Origin: Microcyclospora pomicola
Taxonomy: Eukaryota > Ascomycota > Dothideomycetes > Capnodiales
Direction: 5' to 3'
DNA length: 64,000 nucleotides
NCBI GenBank assembly: GCA_002786065.1
Contig: NHNY01000006.1
Location: forward strand, 248,001-312,000
Made by a program: the position numbers and the translations under genes. Below the pieces are notes generated by a model that saw only the letters and a program-made list of their open reading frames with translations, was not told where the DNA came from and searched no databases. Below, in pieces: positions 21,518-33,560 of the stretch (positions are counted from its first letter, which is position 1; the number at the start of each line of letters is the position of its first letter).

Positions 21518-23561
21518 ATGCCCACCATAGTGGCCCCTAGTCACGCACAACATAGTCGAGCTGTCTTATCATCCACCGTCCCATCTCACACCAGATTGCA
21601 AGCCCTGCTGCAAGCTATGGCACAACAAGGTTTCGCGTCCGCTCTCGAAGGAGCCCTCAAAGATGCAGCTCATGTCACCGAGACGGCATCGAGGGATCTC
21701 TCATCTGAATCCTCATCACAACCATCGACCGCGACTCAATCTGGAACCTCGACCCCTTCAGCTGGGCACCTTCGTCGTCCCCAGCTGTCCCTAGGCCACT
21801 GGTCCAGCATGGATAAACTTTTGACATACTACGAGGACAAGAAGCGCTGGGAGAACACCTCCGTGGCTGTCCTCGAGCGCTTCGGTAGTGCAGACAGTGT
21901 TGACCAGCAAGATTCGTTGGCACCGCACAGCCGTGTGGAAGGTTCGTACCAGTCTTGACGTCGCTTTGGTGAGTCTTCGAGACGATGAGGCTGACGAAGG
22001 AGACACTGCAGGAAATAGTCTGGACTCGAGCAGTGCTCAATCCCGTCCCAGATTCAGGGGTGTGCTAGCGCAAGTCGGCTTCTGCTTCACTGTCTGCATG
22101 ACACAGTTTCTGGCCGAGTTTCTGATTTCTGGATTTGCGTTGGAACTCTCCCGGCTCGTCAACAACGCCGACAGTCATGGTACAGGACTCTTTTGGCCAG
22201 CCTCGTTGCTTACTCTGATCATGAGCTCTTTGCTCCTCTTTTTCGCCAGGCTTTCCGACAAGTACAGCGGCTACCCTTGTTTCATGGGCGGTGTGCTATG
22301 GCTCACCATCTGGACCTTCATACCTGGCTTCAGTAGGAGTATCATTGTTCTGGATGTATCGCGGGCTATGCAAGGTGCCGCCATCGCCGCGTTTACACCT
22401 TCTGGCTATGCCATGATAGGGGCCAATTGTCAGGAAGGTCGTGGACGCAACATCATCATGGGCTTGTATTCCGGATCCGCCCCGCTGGGTTTCTTCTTCG
22501 GTGTCCTCACTGCAGGTGCTTTGCCCGAATCAAAGCCGCAGTGGTATTTCTGGACAAGTGCGTTACTTTCCGGTTGTACCGCAGCAGTGGCATACCTGAG
22601 CATTCCATGCGACACGGAGCATGAATCGAGAAAAGATCTGGAGATGGATTGGTATGGCGCCTTCTTCATCACTACAGGCCTGATTTTGGTCGCCTACGCT
22701 TTAGCAGTCGAACCATATGCTGGTGCGTCCACTGGTCACCACAGTGGTTTTAGCAGTGCTTTGTTCATTGGGCCATTCGTCAGCGGGTTTGGCTGTCTCC
22801 TTTTGGCGGTCTGGATCGAAGGTTGGGTGGCCAAGTGCCCATTACTGCCACTGCACTTCTTCCGACCCAAAAGCGTTCTTGCCCTCACCATCGCCGGCTT
22901 GTTCTTCTATGCATCATACGGGGTGTGGCTGTACAACTCAATTGACTTCCTCCAGAGCCGCACCGGCACCACGACACCGGATGACCCCACCGGCATGCTG
23001 CTGGCGCTGTGGTACCTGCCAACTGCTGTTGGTGGTATCGTTCTTTGCTTAGTCAGCAGCATCATTGTGCACAAAACTCCGATCATGGCTCTCCTGACTG
23101 TTTCTGGCCTTTGCTGGATAGGGGCACCGTTGATGCTCGCGGTCAGCCCACTGCCTCTGCAGTATTGGTCGGCTACGTTTCCGTCAATGCTTCTCGCCAC
23201 GCTCGGCATTGATTTGACCTACACCATCACGTGCATATTCTTCTCTGCTGTTCAACCGCTGTATCTCCAGGGGCTCTCCGGTGCCATGTGCTCGATCCTG
23301 GTCAACCTGGCCATGTCATTCTCGTTGCCGATCTCGGAGATTGTCAAGGGCGCGGCGGAGCGGCACCAGTCCTCCCAGAGCCTGGCAGACCAGATGAACG
23401 GGGGGTACCGAGCTGCTTTCTTCTACGGCACAGCGTCTGCGGGGCTAGGCATGGTCGTGGTCCTGCTCTTCGTCCGCATTCCTTCGCAGGTCGTCGGCGC
23501 GAAGCAGGCGGAACCGGAGACGACGTCCGAGTCGGGCTCAGTGTCTGAAGAGGCTGCCTGA
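21518..23561 (+). CDS. Major facilitator superfamily multidrug-type transporter
   Basis: Two exons, 21518-21941 and 22012-23561 (70-bp intron, GTTCGT donor, ACTGCAG acceptor), give 657 aa. Two other in-phase acceptors, ending at 21981 and 21999, are possible and would add 10 or 4 residues. The first 145 residues form a polar, Ser/Thr-rich cytosolic extension, unusually long. The transporter follows with about 13-14 hydrophobic segments starting GFCFTVCMTQFLAEFLISGF; the A-motif-like FARLSDKYSGYPCFMGG sits after TM2. The layout matches DHA2-type drug/proton antiporters (aminotriazole-resistance-like). It probably exports toxic or secondary metabolites from the plasma membrane. It lies 4.7 kb from the P450, with the Fe-S pair in between, so a pathway link is weak. 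The 21518 start is the first ATG in the open frame. Confidence 0.85.
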
Positions 23562-25562
23562 ACGAGCCATGGCTGGCAGCCGTCGTGTCGATGAAGGTGC
23601 TGTCTCGAGTCGACATTGGTATGTTGTCATTACACGAAAATTCATGTGGAGTAAGGCATGAGGAATTCAGTCGTGAACGGGAAATCCTCGAAAGTAATAC
23701 AAAAGTCTTGTTTCGTTGCGTTGCCATCGGGGGAGCAGAGCACTCCGTTATAGCCTCTTTCTCCGGGAAATTGCGAAATGTGTCGTTACTTACTCCGTGA
23801 TACACTCCTAGAGTAGGTGAACGAAGCTCCCATGCAGTGCCCAGGCATTGAGCGAACGTCCACCCCACGGCTGACCGGATCGTATACCCAACGTACTGAG
23901 AGCCAATGTGCTCTCCAACATACAATATGCTGCGACCGCGCTGTTTGTAGTAACGTGCATCTTGTGATTCTTTGTTCTGGGGCCATTTCATAAACCTACA
24001 CTGCTTTCGTTCAAGGCCGTCGTCCTGGAGTATGGTCGTGCTGGACAGTCGGAAGCCTTCACATCGTCGCGAGGGGCAAGCACTAGACCTGAAGACTGTA
24101 TGTCATGCCAGCGTAGGGGACCGCTAAAGGGGATTTGCGGTTTCTTGTCGCGTAAATAGAGCAGGCGCTTCACCTTATGTATTGGGCAAGCTTTTTCAAC
24201 CTCCGAATATGATACGATTCCTACCTGAACCTGGCCCAGCGACACATCTCCAACACTTACCAAGCAGCGGCTCATGGTGGTGTCACATAGCAAGATCTGC
24301 CAACAGGACGCCAGGTCCATACGCTGTATCCTCTACACGACCTGGCACTTATTATGTTCGCCGCACGGACAATGTCCCCTCGAGCGCGTACTTGGACCGG
24401 CTAGGAGAAAGCGAGATTACGACTCACCTTTTAGAATTGCACTTCGTGCGCCTCGTAAACAACACCGAGATATCATGAGCTCAGGTTGCCCAGGAAAACT
24501 AGAAGGATTGCGCCGGATAAGCACTGAGGTTGGTCTGCGACTAGCTCACCAGCGAAGTGAACCTCCAATATTGGTGAAGCAGTCGCCATTGTCGGACATT
24601 CATAGTTCGTCGCTCAGGTCTCCATGGGGGGGACTGCGTCTCTGCCAACTCAGTGCCAAGAGAGTCATGTCTTTTATGCTTATTGCCATTGCTCCGCTTG
24701 GAGTTCAACACAGACTTTGTTAATGTGTACTAAGATGGATTCCAGCGGCCAGCGACTTTTTCCAATGGTCGTTCAGTTTCAGACTCGTGTTCATGTCTTC
24801 GACAATGCCAACGTGTCTGACTCTGCGGCTAGGAGTACTCATGAGGATGTGATGATCCCACGGACCCTGGAGGACTGAAAGCGTGCTTCTTATCAGCCAG
24901 GATGTATGCCACGGGGTGGTTTGATATGTTGTCGTCAATAAGCGCGGTCGGTATACGCTGTTGTTGAGAGCATATCGACGTGAGCTGCTAGGCGTACCGC
25001 CGTAGCTCTACCGTCTGCAGTGGAGGATCCCACGCTAGAAAGACGTCACACTTCGACCCGGAAGCGACATCGTTCAAACGTTATTATGTGACGGGAGAAC
25101 GGCGCAGAGATTGTCGGACTTCATTTCTGTAGATCTACAGACAAAATACCATCGAGTCGTGGGCGATAACTCCACAATTACTGAGGGCGAAATTGGCCGC
25201 TCTAGGTCGTCCCGCCGAGTCCTCCTCTGCAGCTTCGTGCTGAGAGTGACCCAATTACAGTCAGTCAAGCTTGACGTGCAGCACTGCATGCCAAGCAGTG
25301 GACGGGTTGTTTTGCGCGCAGCATCACCTCACCCCACCCCGTCCCGCCATCTCGAACTATGTGCACTCCCTCGAAAACTCAAGACTACAGGTAACGGCCG
25401 CTCATAGACGGAGCAGCTTCCGAGGCAATCGTCACTCTTTTCATCACCATAGTCCCTCTGCGCGATTATTCACCTGTCTTGTCTGCCGTTACACTTAGAC
25501 GCTCGATGGTTCACAGTTAGTGACCTCTCTTTACGCAACCTACACTGCTGTCTCAACGCAGC
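23562..25562. other. Intergenic, one weak small ORF
   Basis: 2 kb between the MFS gene and CHO2. The only candidate is a minus-strand ORF at 24275-23988, listed separately. The last 200 bp upstream of the CHO2 start are CT-rich and ATG-poor, as expected of a promoter and leader. Confidence 0.4.
23988..24275 (-). CDS. Small ORF of unknown function (95 aa), doubtful
   Basis: ATG in a favourable CCACC context, followed at codon 5 by a GTAAGT that could be a splice donor. Read without splicing it gives MSRCLVSVGDVSLGQVQVG and continues to a stop after 95 codons with protein-like composition. No domain recognised. It might be chance or the first exon of a spliced gene. Confidence 0.22.
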   Translation of the reverse strand: MSRCLVSVGDVSLGQVQVGIVSYSEVEKACPIHKVKRLLYLRDKKPQIPFSGPLRWHDIQSSGLVLAPRDDVKASDCPARPYSRTTALNESSVGL

Positions 25563-28500
25563 ATGGCCGACTCGAGTACACACTCGGGCCCAGGCATTGA
25601 TGCCGAGGGCCTCAGAGCCCGACTCCCACAACAACCCGACGCTCCTCAACAAGCACAGTCCGATGAGACCGCACAGGAAGCAGTGAGAGCATTGAATGAG
25701 CAAGAAGCGAAAGGTGGAAAAGAGGAGAAGGACAGGAGAACGTATGGCAGGGCCAGTGGCATAGGTGCGTTAACAACATCAGTGCTGAGCGTGTGTCATT
25801 CAGTCGAGCTGCAAAGAGTCGCGATTAGCGCTGCCAACAGACTAGCAGGGCAATCATGGATGCCCTCGATGCCTCTTCCACGCGTCCTCAAATGCTGATA
25901 CGCGTTGTGTGCTAGTATTTACCGTGCCTCATACCGAGGACATGGTGTCCCAGCTGTTCGACCCAACGCAACCAAAGAACGCTTCGGACGTGGCCATTGT
26001 GCTTGTACTGGTCTATCTGTGCTTGATGTTCTACTTGCTCCCTCACAGCATCCGTGTGCCGTTCTTCGCCGTCTCGTTCCTCTTCTGGAGGACTTGCTAT
26101 AATGCCGGAATTGGTTGGCTCCTACACAACCAGTCCCACCACAAGCGCCTCGTAAACTGGGCCAAGAAGAGCAAGATCTTTGAGGACCCTCAGACTGGTA
26201 GCAATCCGCGTCCGTTCTTGTACAAGTTCCTCAAGCAGGAGATGGAAGCGAAAATCCCCAAGGATTATAAGTTTGCCGACGCACCGATCGAGTACAACAC
26301 TTGGCTTGTATTCCGACGCGTCGTAGACTTGATCCTGATGTCTGACTTCACCTCCTACATCCTGTTTGCGGCTGCCTGTGGAGGTCGTCCAGTGAACGAG
26401 AAGCTGGCCATGACTATCGCTCGGTGGGTGGGCGGCTGTTTGCTAGTCTTGTTCAATATATGGGTCAAGCTGGATGCTCATCGTGTGGTCAAAGATTTCG
26501 CATGGTATTGGGGTGACTTCTTCTTCCTCATCGACCAGGAGCTGACCTTTGATGGTGTGTTTGAGCTCGCTCCTCACCCCATGTACTCGGTGGGATATGC
26601 TGGATACTACGGTATTTCTATGATGGCAGCCAGCTATAAAGTGCTGTTCATTTCAATCATTGCCCACGCCGCTCAGTTGATCTTTCTTGCCATGGTGGAA
26701 AACCCTCACATCGAGCGCACCTACAATCCGGCGCCACCATTGAAACGAATCGAAGAGATCCCAGAAGCGACCAACCCGACCGAAAGCAAGCCACGTCGCG
26801 AGAGCACCACCGGTCATGTCAACGGATATCCACCGCTTGCTTCAGGCGACAACCCATCTCCTGTCCACAATTTGATCGGCCTGCGAAACTTGGATTTGCA
26901 GCGTGTGACCGATGTTTCTATCATTTTGCTGCAACTTTACATGTACTCCACGGCCTTCTTGACGCCGTCGACTTGGGGATGGCAAGCTTTGTTCGTGCTG
27001 AATGCCACTCTCTGGCGATTGTGGTACTCCATCGGCATCGGCTACATCCTTGATCGCCAGTCCAACAAGAAATCGTGGACGCGACATTTCGTCAAATTCG
27101 GTGAGAGCACCGAGGAAGCCTGGCGTCAATGGAAGGGCATCTACCATATCAGTATGGTGATGTGCTACACCAGCTTTGTCTGTGCTGCGTGGAAGATGTA
27201 TGGCCTGCCCGAGGACTGGAGCATTGGCATGGCGATCCTGCGTCACGTCCTTGGAGTTGCGCTCATCAGCCTCCAGCTCTGGACCATCTCAAGCATCTAC
27301 GAGTCTCTCGGCGAGTTTGGCTGGTTCTTTGGCGACTTCTTCTTCAATGTCTCTCCGAGCAAGCTCACCTATGGTGGCATCTACCGCTTCCTGAACAATC
27401 CTGAGAGAACGATTGGTCTCGCCGGCGTCTGGGGCGCCGCGATCATAACATGGAGCAAAGCGATTTTCTTCCTGGCACTGCTCAGTCATGGTCTCACGCT
27501 CTGCTTCATCCAGTTCGTGGAGCGCCCTCATATGCAAAAGCTGTATCGACAGAGTCTGCGCGACACATCAGGAGTATCTCGTAGTATCAAGCGCTCTCTT
27601 CCCTCTCCGCTGCAGAAATGGGGCGGAAGCATGGACAAAGCGCTGGATGATGGTTTCGACTTCGTCGAGGAGTTTCTCGAGTCTGCCAAGCCCAAGCTCG
27701 CCGCTGGGTTCCACACCTTCTTCACGGACTCGAGATCGCTTGTCAGCCAGTTCCCCACGCGTATCAGTATCCAACGACTCACGCCAGAACTCGCCGGCTA
27801 CGACCCGAAGGACTACTCTGTTGAGATCATCTCATCTGGATCACGCTCATCAACAGATGAAGCCACCTACAATCATCGCGAAGGGGAGAAAGATCAGGAA
27901 CCACCACACCACAGCAACGAGTCTCGTCGACCCACCGTCGCGTATGGCGCGCCGATCCGTGTCAGATGGACCGCCCCCCTCAATCACAGCAGCAAAGACT
28001 GGATCGGACTGTACATGGTGGGCGACAACGCATCACGGACGGTGTCCCATGTCAGCACCCAAGGCCGCTGGACCGCCACCAACGCGCACGCCTTCGCCTA
28101 CACCAAATCCGCCGACGCCGGCATCCTGATCTCCGACCAGCGCGTCTCCGGCACGCTGCGCCAGGACGGCGAGGACTCGGACTTCCTCTCCGGCACCATC
28201 GAGTTCGCGGGCGACAAGCTGTTCTGGACGCACGGCGTCTTCGAGTTCCGCTACCACCACGCCGGCAAATACAATGTGACGGCCATCTCGCGCCCGTTCG
28301 AGATCCGCATCGCGCGATTCGACGCCGACGACGTCGAGAGCGACGCCGACGGCATGCTGCGCTCCGCCACCGAGCAGGCCCTGCTGCCGCTCGTCCAGGC
28401 CTGCTTCGACCGCGACCCGGACGTCGCGCCCCGCAGCGTCGACGACCCCTTCGGCCCCACGCTCGAGCGCCAGGGCAAATACGCCCACCGCGTCGTGTAT

Positions 28501-28656
28501 GCCGTCCAGCAGATGTTCGGCATCGAGTTCGCGCCCGAGGTCGTGCAGGCCGACGGCTGTGTGCGCAATCTAGCGTGGCGCATCTGTAATGCCAAGATGG
28601 TGCTGGCGCCGTATAGCATGTCGTCGGGCTCGCGGGGGAGGAGCACGCCGGTTTGA
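25563..28656 (+). CDS. CHO2: Phosphatidylethanolamine N-methyltransferase
   Basis: Two exons, 25563-25764 and 25916-28656 (151-bp intron, GTGCGT donor, TGCTAG acceptor), give 980 aa, the normal length for fungal CHO2. Exon 1 encodes a charged cytosolic N-terminus; the junction restores [14 protein letters not shown]. The protein carries two tandem methyltransferase modules, each with several membrane helices: the first ends [18 protein letters not shown] then [12 protein letters not shown], the second ends [17 protein letters not shown] then [12 protein letters not shown], the paired GxG-like and E-x2-H SAM-binding signatures. The C-terminal 300 residues are soluble and include [20 protein letters not shown]. 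The enzyme carries out the first methylation from PE towards phosphatidylcholine in the ER. The 3' 600 bp are markedly GC-rich, which opens long shadow frames on the other strand. Converges on ESF2. Confidence 0.97.
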
Positions 28657-28866
28657 AGCGTAGGGGGTAATAGTGAGGAAGTGGAATGAAGGAAAAGTCG
28701 AGTTGTATCAGGAAAAAGAGAGTGAGCAGATAACAACTCGATGAGCGTCTCGGTGACGGACGCGATGAGTTCATGCGTCTTTCCACTGCGCGAGGGGTAT
28801 ACACAAAAAGCAGCCGTACATACATACAGACACACGACTTTGATGAACTTCCAACCCGCAACCGGT

Positions 28867-29958
28867 CTAGAAAATCTTTCCCAGCACCCGCGTGACATCC
28901 GCCGTCTGCTCCGCCGTCTCCTTCCGCCCCCATCCGTCTTCTTCGCGTTGTCTGACCTTCGTCTGCTTGAAGTTGAAATCCCTTCCTTTCCGCTCGCCCT
29001 CGCCCGTCTCCAGCCCATCCGCCTTCCCACTCCTCTTCCTCTCCATGTTCGCCACCATCTTCCCCCTCTCCACATCCCTCACGAACGCGCCATTCTCCCG
29101 CTTCGTCCGCCGCACCTCCTCTCGCACCCTCGCCGCGCGCTCGGCGTTTTCATTCGCAATCTGCTCCGTCAGATCACCCCACTTGAATCCCTTCAAGTAC
29201 TTGATGTTCCACATATCATCATAGTAGAACCCGCCTTTCTTCCCGCCGATGATGCCGCCGTTCAGCCGCTCGGCCGCCAGCTTCGCCTCCCGCTTCGACG
29301 TGAACTCCACCCAGCCGTCCGTGAAGGAGCGCTTCTTGTTGCCGCCACTCTTCACCCGCCGCGTGTGTTGGGCTTGATCTTCGGGGGTCAGGAAGATGCG
29401 GCCCAGCCCTGCGGGCGCGTATGGCGTTAGTAGGTGCCGCAGCGTTGCGGGCTTCATGAACGGCGGGACTCGCGAGATGTAGAGGACGCCGGTCTTGCGT
29501 GCGCGAGAGCGGGCGAGCGCGGCTTTGCGGAGCGCTTTGCGTTGGGCGACAGCGGTTGCGGCGGCGAGGTCGTCCACGTCGTCTTCGTCGTCCATGTCCG
29601 CGCGATCGTCGAGGTCCTCCGCATCGCCAGTCTCGCTAGCAGCAGTGTGCTCCCGCAGTTCCCCTGCAACCTTCTCATCTGCCGTATGGTAATCCGACTC
29701 ATTGTCTTCCACGTCCGGCTCGCCCATATCACTTCCACTTCCACTCCCACTCCCCAGTCCGTCTGCGATTACTCCCGACTGCTCCGGTCGACCGACTCTC
29801 CGTCTTTTACTACTCCTAGCTTTCGCCTGCAGCTCCGCCGCTTCCGAATCATATCCCGCCTCCGAACCCTCCTGCTCGCTGTCGTTGCGATTGAGCCCTT
29901 CTCCTTCCCCATCGTCGTCCGCAAAATCGAGGAACTCGTTGAGTTTGCGCGTCGGCAT
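28867..29958 (-). CDS. ESF2: Pre-rRNA processing protein ESF2 (ABT1 family)
   Basis: Intronless, 363 aa. The N-terminal 150 residues are acidic and Ser/Gly-rich (nuclear, disordered). A single RRM follows (about 158-265): GVLYISRVPPFMKPATLRHL as RNP2 region, then RIFLTPEDQ, TDGWVEFTSKREAKLAAERLN and NIKYLKGFKWGDLTEQIA, the last being the ESF2/ABT1 signature. The basic helical C-terminus (EEVRRTKRENGAFVRDVERG) is typical. The protein acts in the nucleolar small-subunit processome in 18S rRNA maturation. It ends 210 bp from the convergent CHO2 gene. Confidence 0.93.
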   Translation of the reverse strand: MPTRKLNEFLDFADDDGEGEGLNRNDSEQEGSEAGYDSEAAELQAKARSSKRRRVGRPEQSGVIADGLGSGSGSGSDMGEPDVEDNESDYHTADEKVAGELREHTAASETGDAEDLDDRADMDDEDDVDDLAAATAVAQRKALRKAALARSRARKTGVLYISRVPPFMKPATLRHLLTPYAPAGLGRIFLTPEDQAQHTRRVKSGGNKKRSFTDGWVEFTSKREAKLAAERLNGGIIGGKKGGFYYDDMWNIKYLKGFKWGDLTEQIANENAERAARVREEVRRTKRENGAFVRDVERGKMVANMERKRSGKADGLETGEGERKGRDFNFKQTKVRQREEDGWGRKETAEQTADVTRVLGKIF

Positions 29959-30310
29959 GGTCGTGCGGTGTGCAGAACGCGTAGGCCCGTATATGGAAAG
30001 AGTCGAGGAAGTGCTGTCCTAGAAGACGGATTGTGCACGGGGCGCGCAGGAAATCTCCAGTAATTGTCCGGTATGCGCCCAGTGAGCCGGGCGATCTGCA
30101 GAATCCGTGAAACAAGCAAGTGATGAGAGGATCTCGATCTCGTATGTGACGAGTAGCTGTGCGTAGACAGTAAAGCAAGGAATCCGCACAGTGTTGTCAT
30201 CCAATCAGCTCCAGATGAATCGATTGCCGTGTTTATGTTCTACTGTACGCTGCAGCGGGAACTTTTTTTGCGATACGCGGTGGAGATGGAGATGGACGAC
30301 TTGGGCAAGA

Positions 30311-30330
30311 TTAGATTAGATTAGATTAGA
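30311..30330. repeat. TTAGA microsatellite
   Basis: Four perfect tandem copies of TTAGA. It is a pentamer and not the telomeric TTAGGG repeat. Confidence 0.9.
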
Positions 30331-30570
30331 TGACATCGGTTCAAAGCAGAGCAACACAACACCGCCTTCTAGCAAGCTACCTAGGTAGGTACCTACGGTA
30401 CCTTAGTTACAGGTAATAGTGGTCAGCTATATGTACTGACTACCTACGACCCCTTCATCTACGTTGTACCTTGTTGAGGAAGAGCTGAGTTTCATCTCAT
30501 CAAAATCGCAGAAGGTAAGAAATGAAAGGCAGAGGAAAGACATGAACGACCTAATGACATCGACGTTTGA

Positions 30571-30600
30571 TTCTCATTCTCATCCTCATTCTCATCTCTC
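30571..30600. repeat. CATTCT-type pyrimidine-rich repeat
   Basis: Imperfect repeat of TTCTCA/CATTCT units on the plus strand, in the 3' flank of the CSC1/PHM7-like gene. Confidence 0.7.
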
Positions 30601-30879
30601 AAAGACAGCATACAAGGATTATTAGTGAAAGTAACAGAACCCTCGGCAGCAAGTGGTATCATTGGATGCAAAAGGAAAAAGTTCAACCGCCGATTTCCGC
30701 CTTCCCTCCCCTTCATTTTCGAGTCTTCAGTTATGATGTCCCCTTTCCAGCGACGTGTGGTAGAGCACTGGACCGAGCTTTGAGACTTGTGCTGCAAAAG
30801 CGAACGTCACACGGAAGAGCGACGAGTGAGTCTTCATTTCTCTGGACGAGCCAGACCCGCATCCCTCAAAGTGAAGCAT

Positions 30880-33560
30880 CTAGTAGTGAATCTCCGGCTC
30901 GTAGATCGGGGGCCGGCCGTCTTGTGCGTCCCAAACGATCTTGTTCTTTTCGTCGAGGTAGGCAGCTTCATCAGTGATAGGGATGATGGGCTTCGTGTCG
31001 GCGATTTCCTTCTGTGAAATGCCCATCGGGTCACGCGGGATCCAGAGCAGGGGTGTCTCCTGGGTGATGGCTGGGTGGTAGTAAGCGTTGACCTCATCCT
31101 CCTCGGCGTATTCGATCGCAATGTCCTTGGGAACAAGCTGACGCATGGCGGCGTAATCGCAATAGATGTCTGGTCTGAGCCACTTCACGAAGAAGTTGGG
31201 ACGCTTGCGGGAGGCCGCCGAGTCTTCAGCGACGTTTCCGTCCTCTGCTGCACGTGCCTCCTTGCTGATGCCGTTCTTCTCGTTGTGCTCACCGTTCTCA
31301 ACCGCGAGCAATGCGCTCTCTTCAGCATTTAGCGTCTTGGGAAGGTAGTTGATCAGGGGCTCGAGTGCGGCGTTCAGCGAGACTTGGTAAAGAGCGGTGA
31401 AGATGATCATGAAGATCATCATGATCAGAGGACCGATCGCACCAGGGCCGTTAGGGATCGCAACAGCGAAAAGACCGATCAAGGTGACCTGGGCAACGTA
31501 CAAGCCGACAAAGATCTGTTGAAGAGCACGAGGGTAGACGCGGCCCTTGGTGTCAATATCGGTCTGACTGACAAAGAGCACTGCAACGAGAGTTAGTTAA
31601 AGTGACGATGCATCCATGGTGCTTGAACTCACGGTTATAACGGTAAGCCACGTAGAACAACGACAATCCAATCGCTGCAAAGACCAGGACCAGGGGTGCA
31701 AGAACGGCGTAACAAATGGCAATGACCAGCAAGTTCGTGTAGATGGGGAAGACGGTACCCCAGCCAAGACTTGCAAGCTTGATCCAGCGATTGTACATCT
31801 TGCGAGGGGTGGAGTCAAGAAGTTTGCCGAGGACCATGAAGATGATCAGGCCGACCAACTGGAGAGTCATGCTTGCGGCAATGCCCAGACCCTGCAGGAC
31901 AAAATAGCACAGATAGAAGGTGCTGGCCTTGGGGATGTTTTGAGCAAGAAGACCAGGAGCGGAAGTTGGGTCCTGTGCAATTTGGCCACCCACGACTGAC
32001 GCGGACGAACCAATGGTGGCAACCAAAAAGATCTGGATGAGCAGGAAGGCGAAGTATGAGTTTTGCACGGTGAGCTCGACAGCACTTCGGGTTGGGTCGC
32101 CACCGAGTTTTGCCATCAACCTCAGAATGATTGGCAGGAGTGCCATGAGAACTGCAAGCAGGATGACCTGGGATGAGATCAGTATGGCTGCAAGAGCTAC
32201 GGGACGGAATCAGACATGTACTTACGGGCAACAGACCAGTGACAAGACCAAGAATTTGAGAAGGCAGCTTGTTCAAGAACTGCAGCCAGGTGAAGCCACT
32301 CGTGTTCTCGAGCACATTGATGTTGGAGATTGCGCCGACTGCAGCAACCGGGATTGCCCAGAAGATGATGAGTGCGATGACAAATGCAGTCGTAGCCAAT
32401 TTGCGAATGATGCGCTCCCACCACTTGATGCCGAGGTTGCTCCAGATGACTTCGTCCGGCTTCATGCCCACGAACCTGGGGCTCATGTGGAGGGCTTGGT
32501 GGTGGGTGAGCGATTGATAGGCGGTCTGGGCGTCGGCTACAGTATCGAACTCGACGAACACAGAATTGAGCTTCTTCGATTTGTGCGCCTGGTGTTCCGC
32601 TTGGAGACTGGCCACTTCCGGGATGAGTTTCTTGAGTTCGGCACGGCACCAATCGATCGTGTCAACCTTCTTGCCAATAAGAGGCTTCAAGCGATGGGTC
32701 GGGCGGTCCTTGGGGGTCAGGTAGCGCTCGGCCACGGATCCCGCTCCACGCTCCACAGCACCGTCCTCCGACTCGGATCGTCCTCCCTTCTTCGCTGCCT
32801 TCTTCTCTGCCTTCAGGCGTTTGCCGTTGGCGGTCTTGATCAACTTCGTCTCAGCACCCTCCAGCTTCATAGCAGCCGAGTCACGGTCGTCCACCTTGTC
32901 TTCCAGATCCGAGACATCAGCAGCGGGCCATACACGGCGGACACCGTGACCAAGCATCCATCGAAGCTTCCCTTCTTCCATGTATTCCTCTGGAACCGAG
33001 CAGAACAGAACGGTCCTCGAAGACATGCGGCTGGCATACAACGGAGACAAGAGGTACGCCTGGCGCAGATTGATGTAGAAAACGCTCTCACGAGTGATCA
33101 TGTAGATGACGAAGCCAAAGAAGATGATGGCGCAGAGCGCGTGAGCCCAGTATCGCCATGTGGAGTTGCTACCAATGTTGGCCATGGTGACGATGTTGAG
33201 CTCGATGGCATCTCCTCCACCAGTCGCATCAACGGGAAAGAGGATGGGGACGGTGATGATGCAGCCCACGACGCAGATGACGACGGCGATCTTGAGCAAA
33301 CGAAGCAAGAGGTATCCATCAAGAGACGAGTGGTTGAGGACGTAGTGATCGGGCAATGCGTAGAAGTCCTTGAACCAGTTGCCCACACCTTGGGGAACGG
33401 CGGGGGTTCGATTTTCGGAGCGCAGGCTGGTAACGAAGGATCGGGGCTGGTAGATGCGCTTGAAGCGTGGACGGAGGATCATGAAGACGGCCACCGAGAT
33501 CACTGCCACGATCAAGACGGGCACGATAGACGTCACGACTGACGTAGCGGACGCGGTCAT
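30880..33560 (-). CDS. CSC1/TMEM63-family channel protein (RSN1/PHM7 type)
   Basis: Three exons, 33560-32226, 32167-31633 and 31580-30880 (introns 58 and 52 bp, GTAAGT..CCCAG and GTGAGT..TGCAG), give 856 aa. Domain order fits the fungal PHM7 family: N-terminal TM helix (SIVPVLIVAVISVAVFMILR), two more helices near 95-170, a cytosolic domain of about 200 residues with an RRM-like fold (NSVFVEFDTVADAQTAYQSL), then a multi-helix channel region (about 400-690), and an extra C-terminal tail of the PHM7_ext type ending WIPRDPMGISQKEI and YEPEIHY. Relatives are hyperosmolality- or stretch-gated cation channels or lipid scramblases in the plasma membrane; activity here is inferred. The loop between helices in the tail is Glu/Ala-rich. 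Confidence 0.92.

Larger units (their letters stand above)
29959..30879. other. Intergenic with simple repeats and CCTAGGTA palindromes
   Basis: 921 bp upstream of ESF2 and downstream of the CSC1/PHM7-like gene. It holds four TTAGA units (30311-30330), a TACCTAGGTA palindrome at 30378-30387 continuing into GGTACCTACGGTACCTTA, and a CATTCT-type pyrimidine repeat (30571-30600). No gene seen. Confidence 0.55.

Noticed and set aside
28033-29075. Several long minus-strand frames over the CHO2 3' end
   Set aside because: Arise from high GC of the third codon position in CHO2; Arg/Ala-rich with no domain, and the spans into ESF2 are in the wrong frame.
30311-30330. Telomere-like repeat
   Set aside because: The unit is TTAGA, five bases, four copies, in the middle of a gene-rich region.
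32013-33542. 509-codon plus-strand open frame
   Set aside because: Antisense shadow of the CSC1/PHM7-like gene; translation is Asp/His/Gly-biased without domains, while the minus strand gives a full membrane protein.
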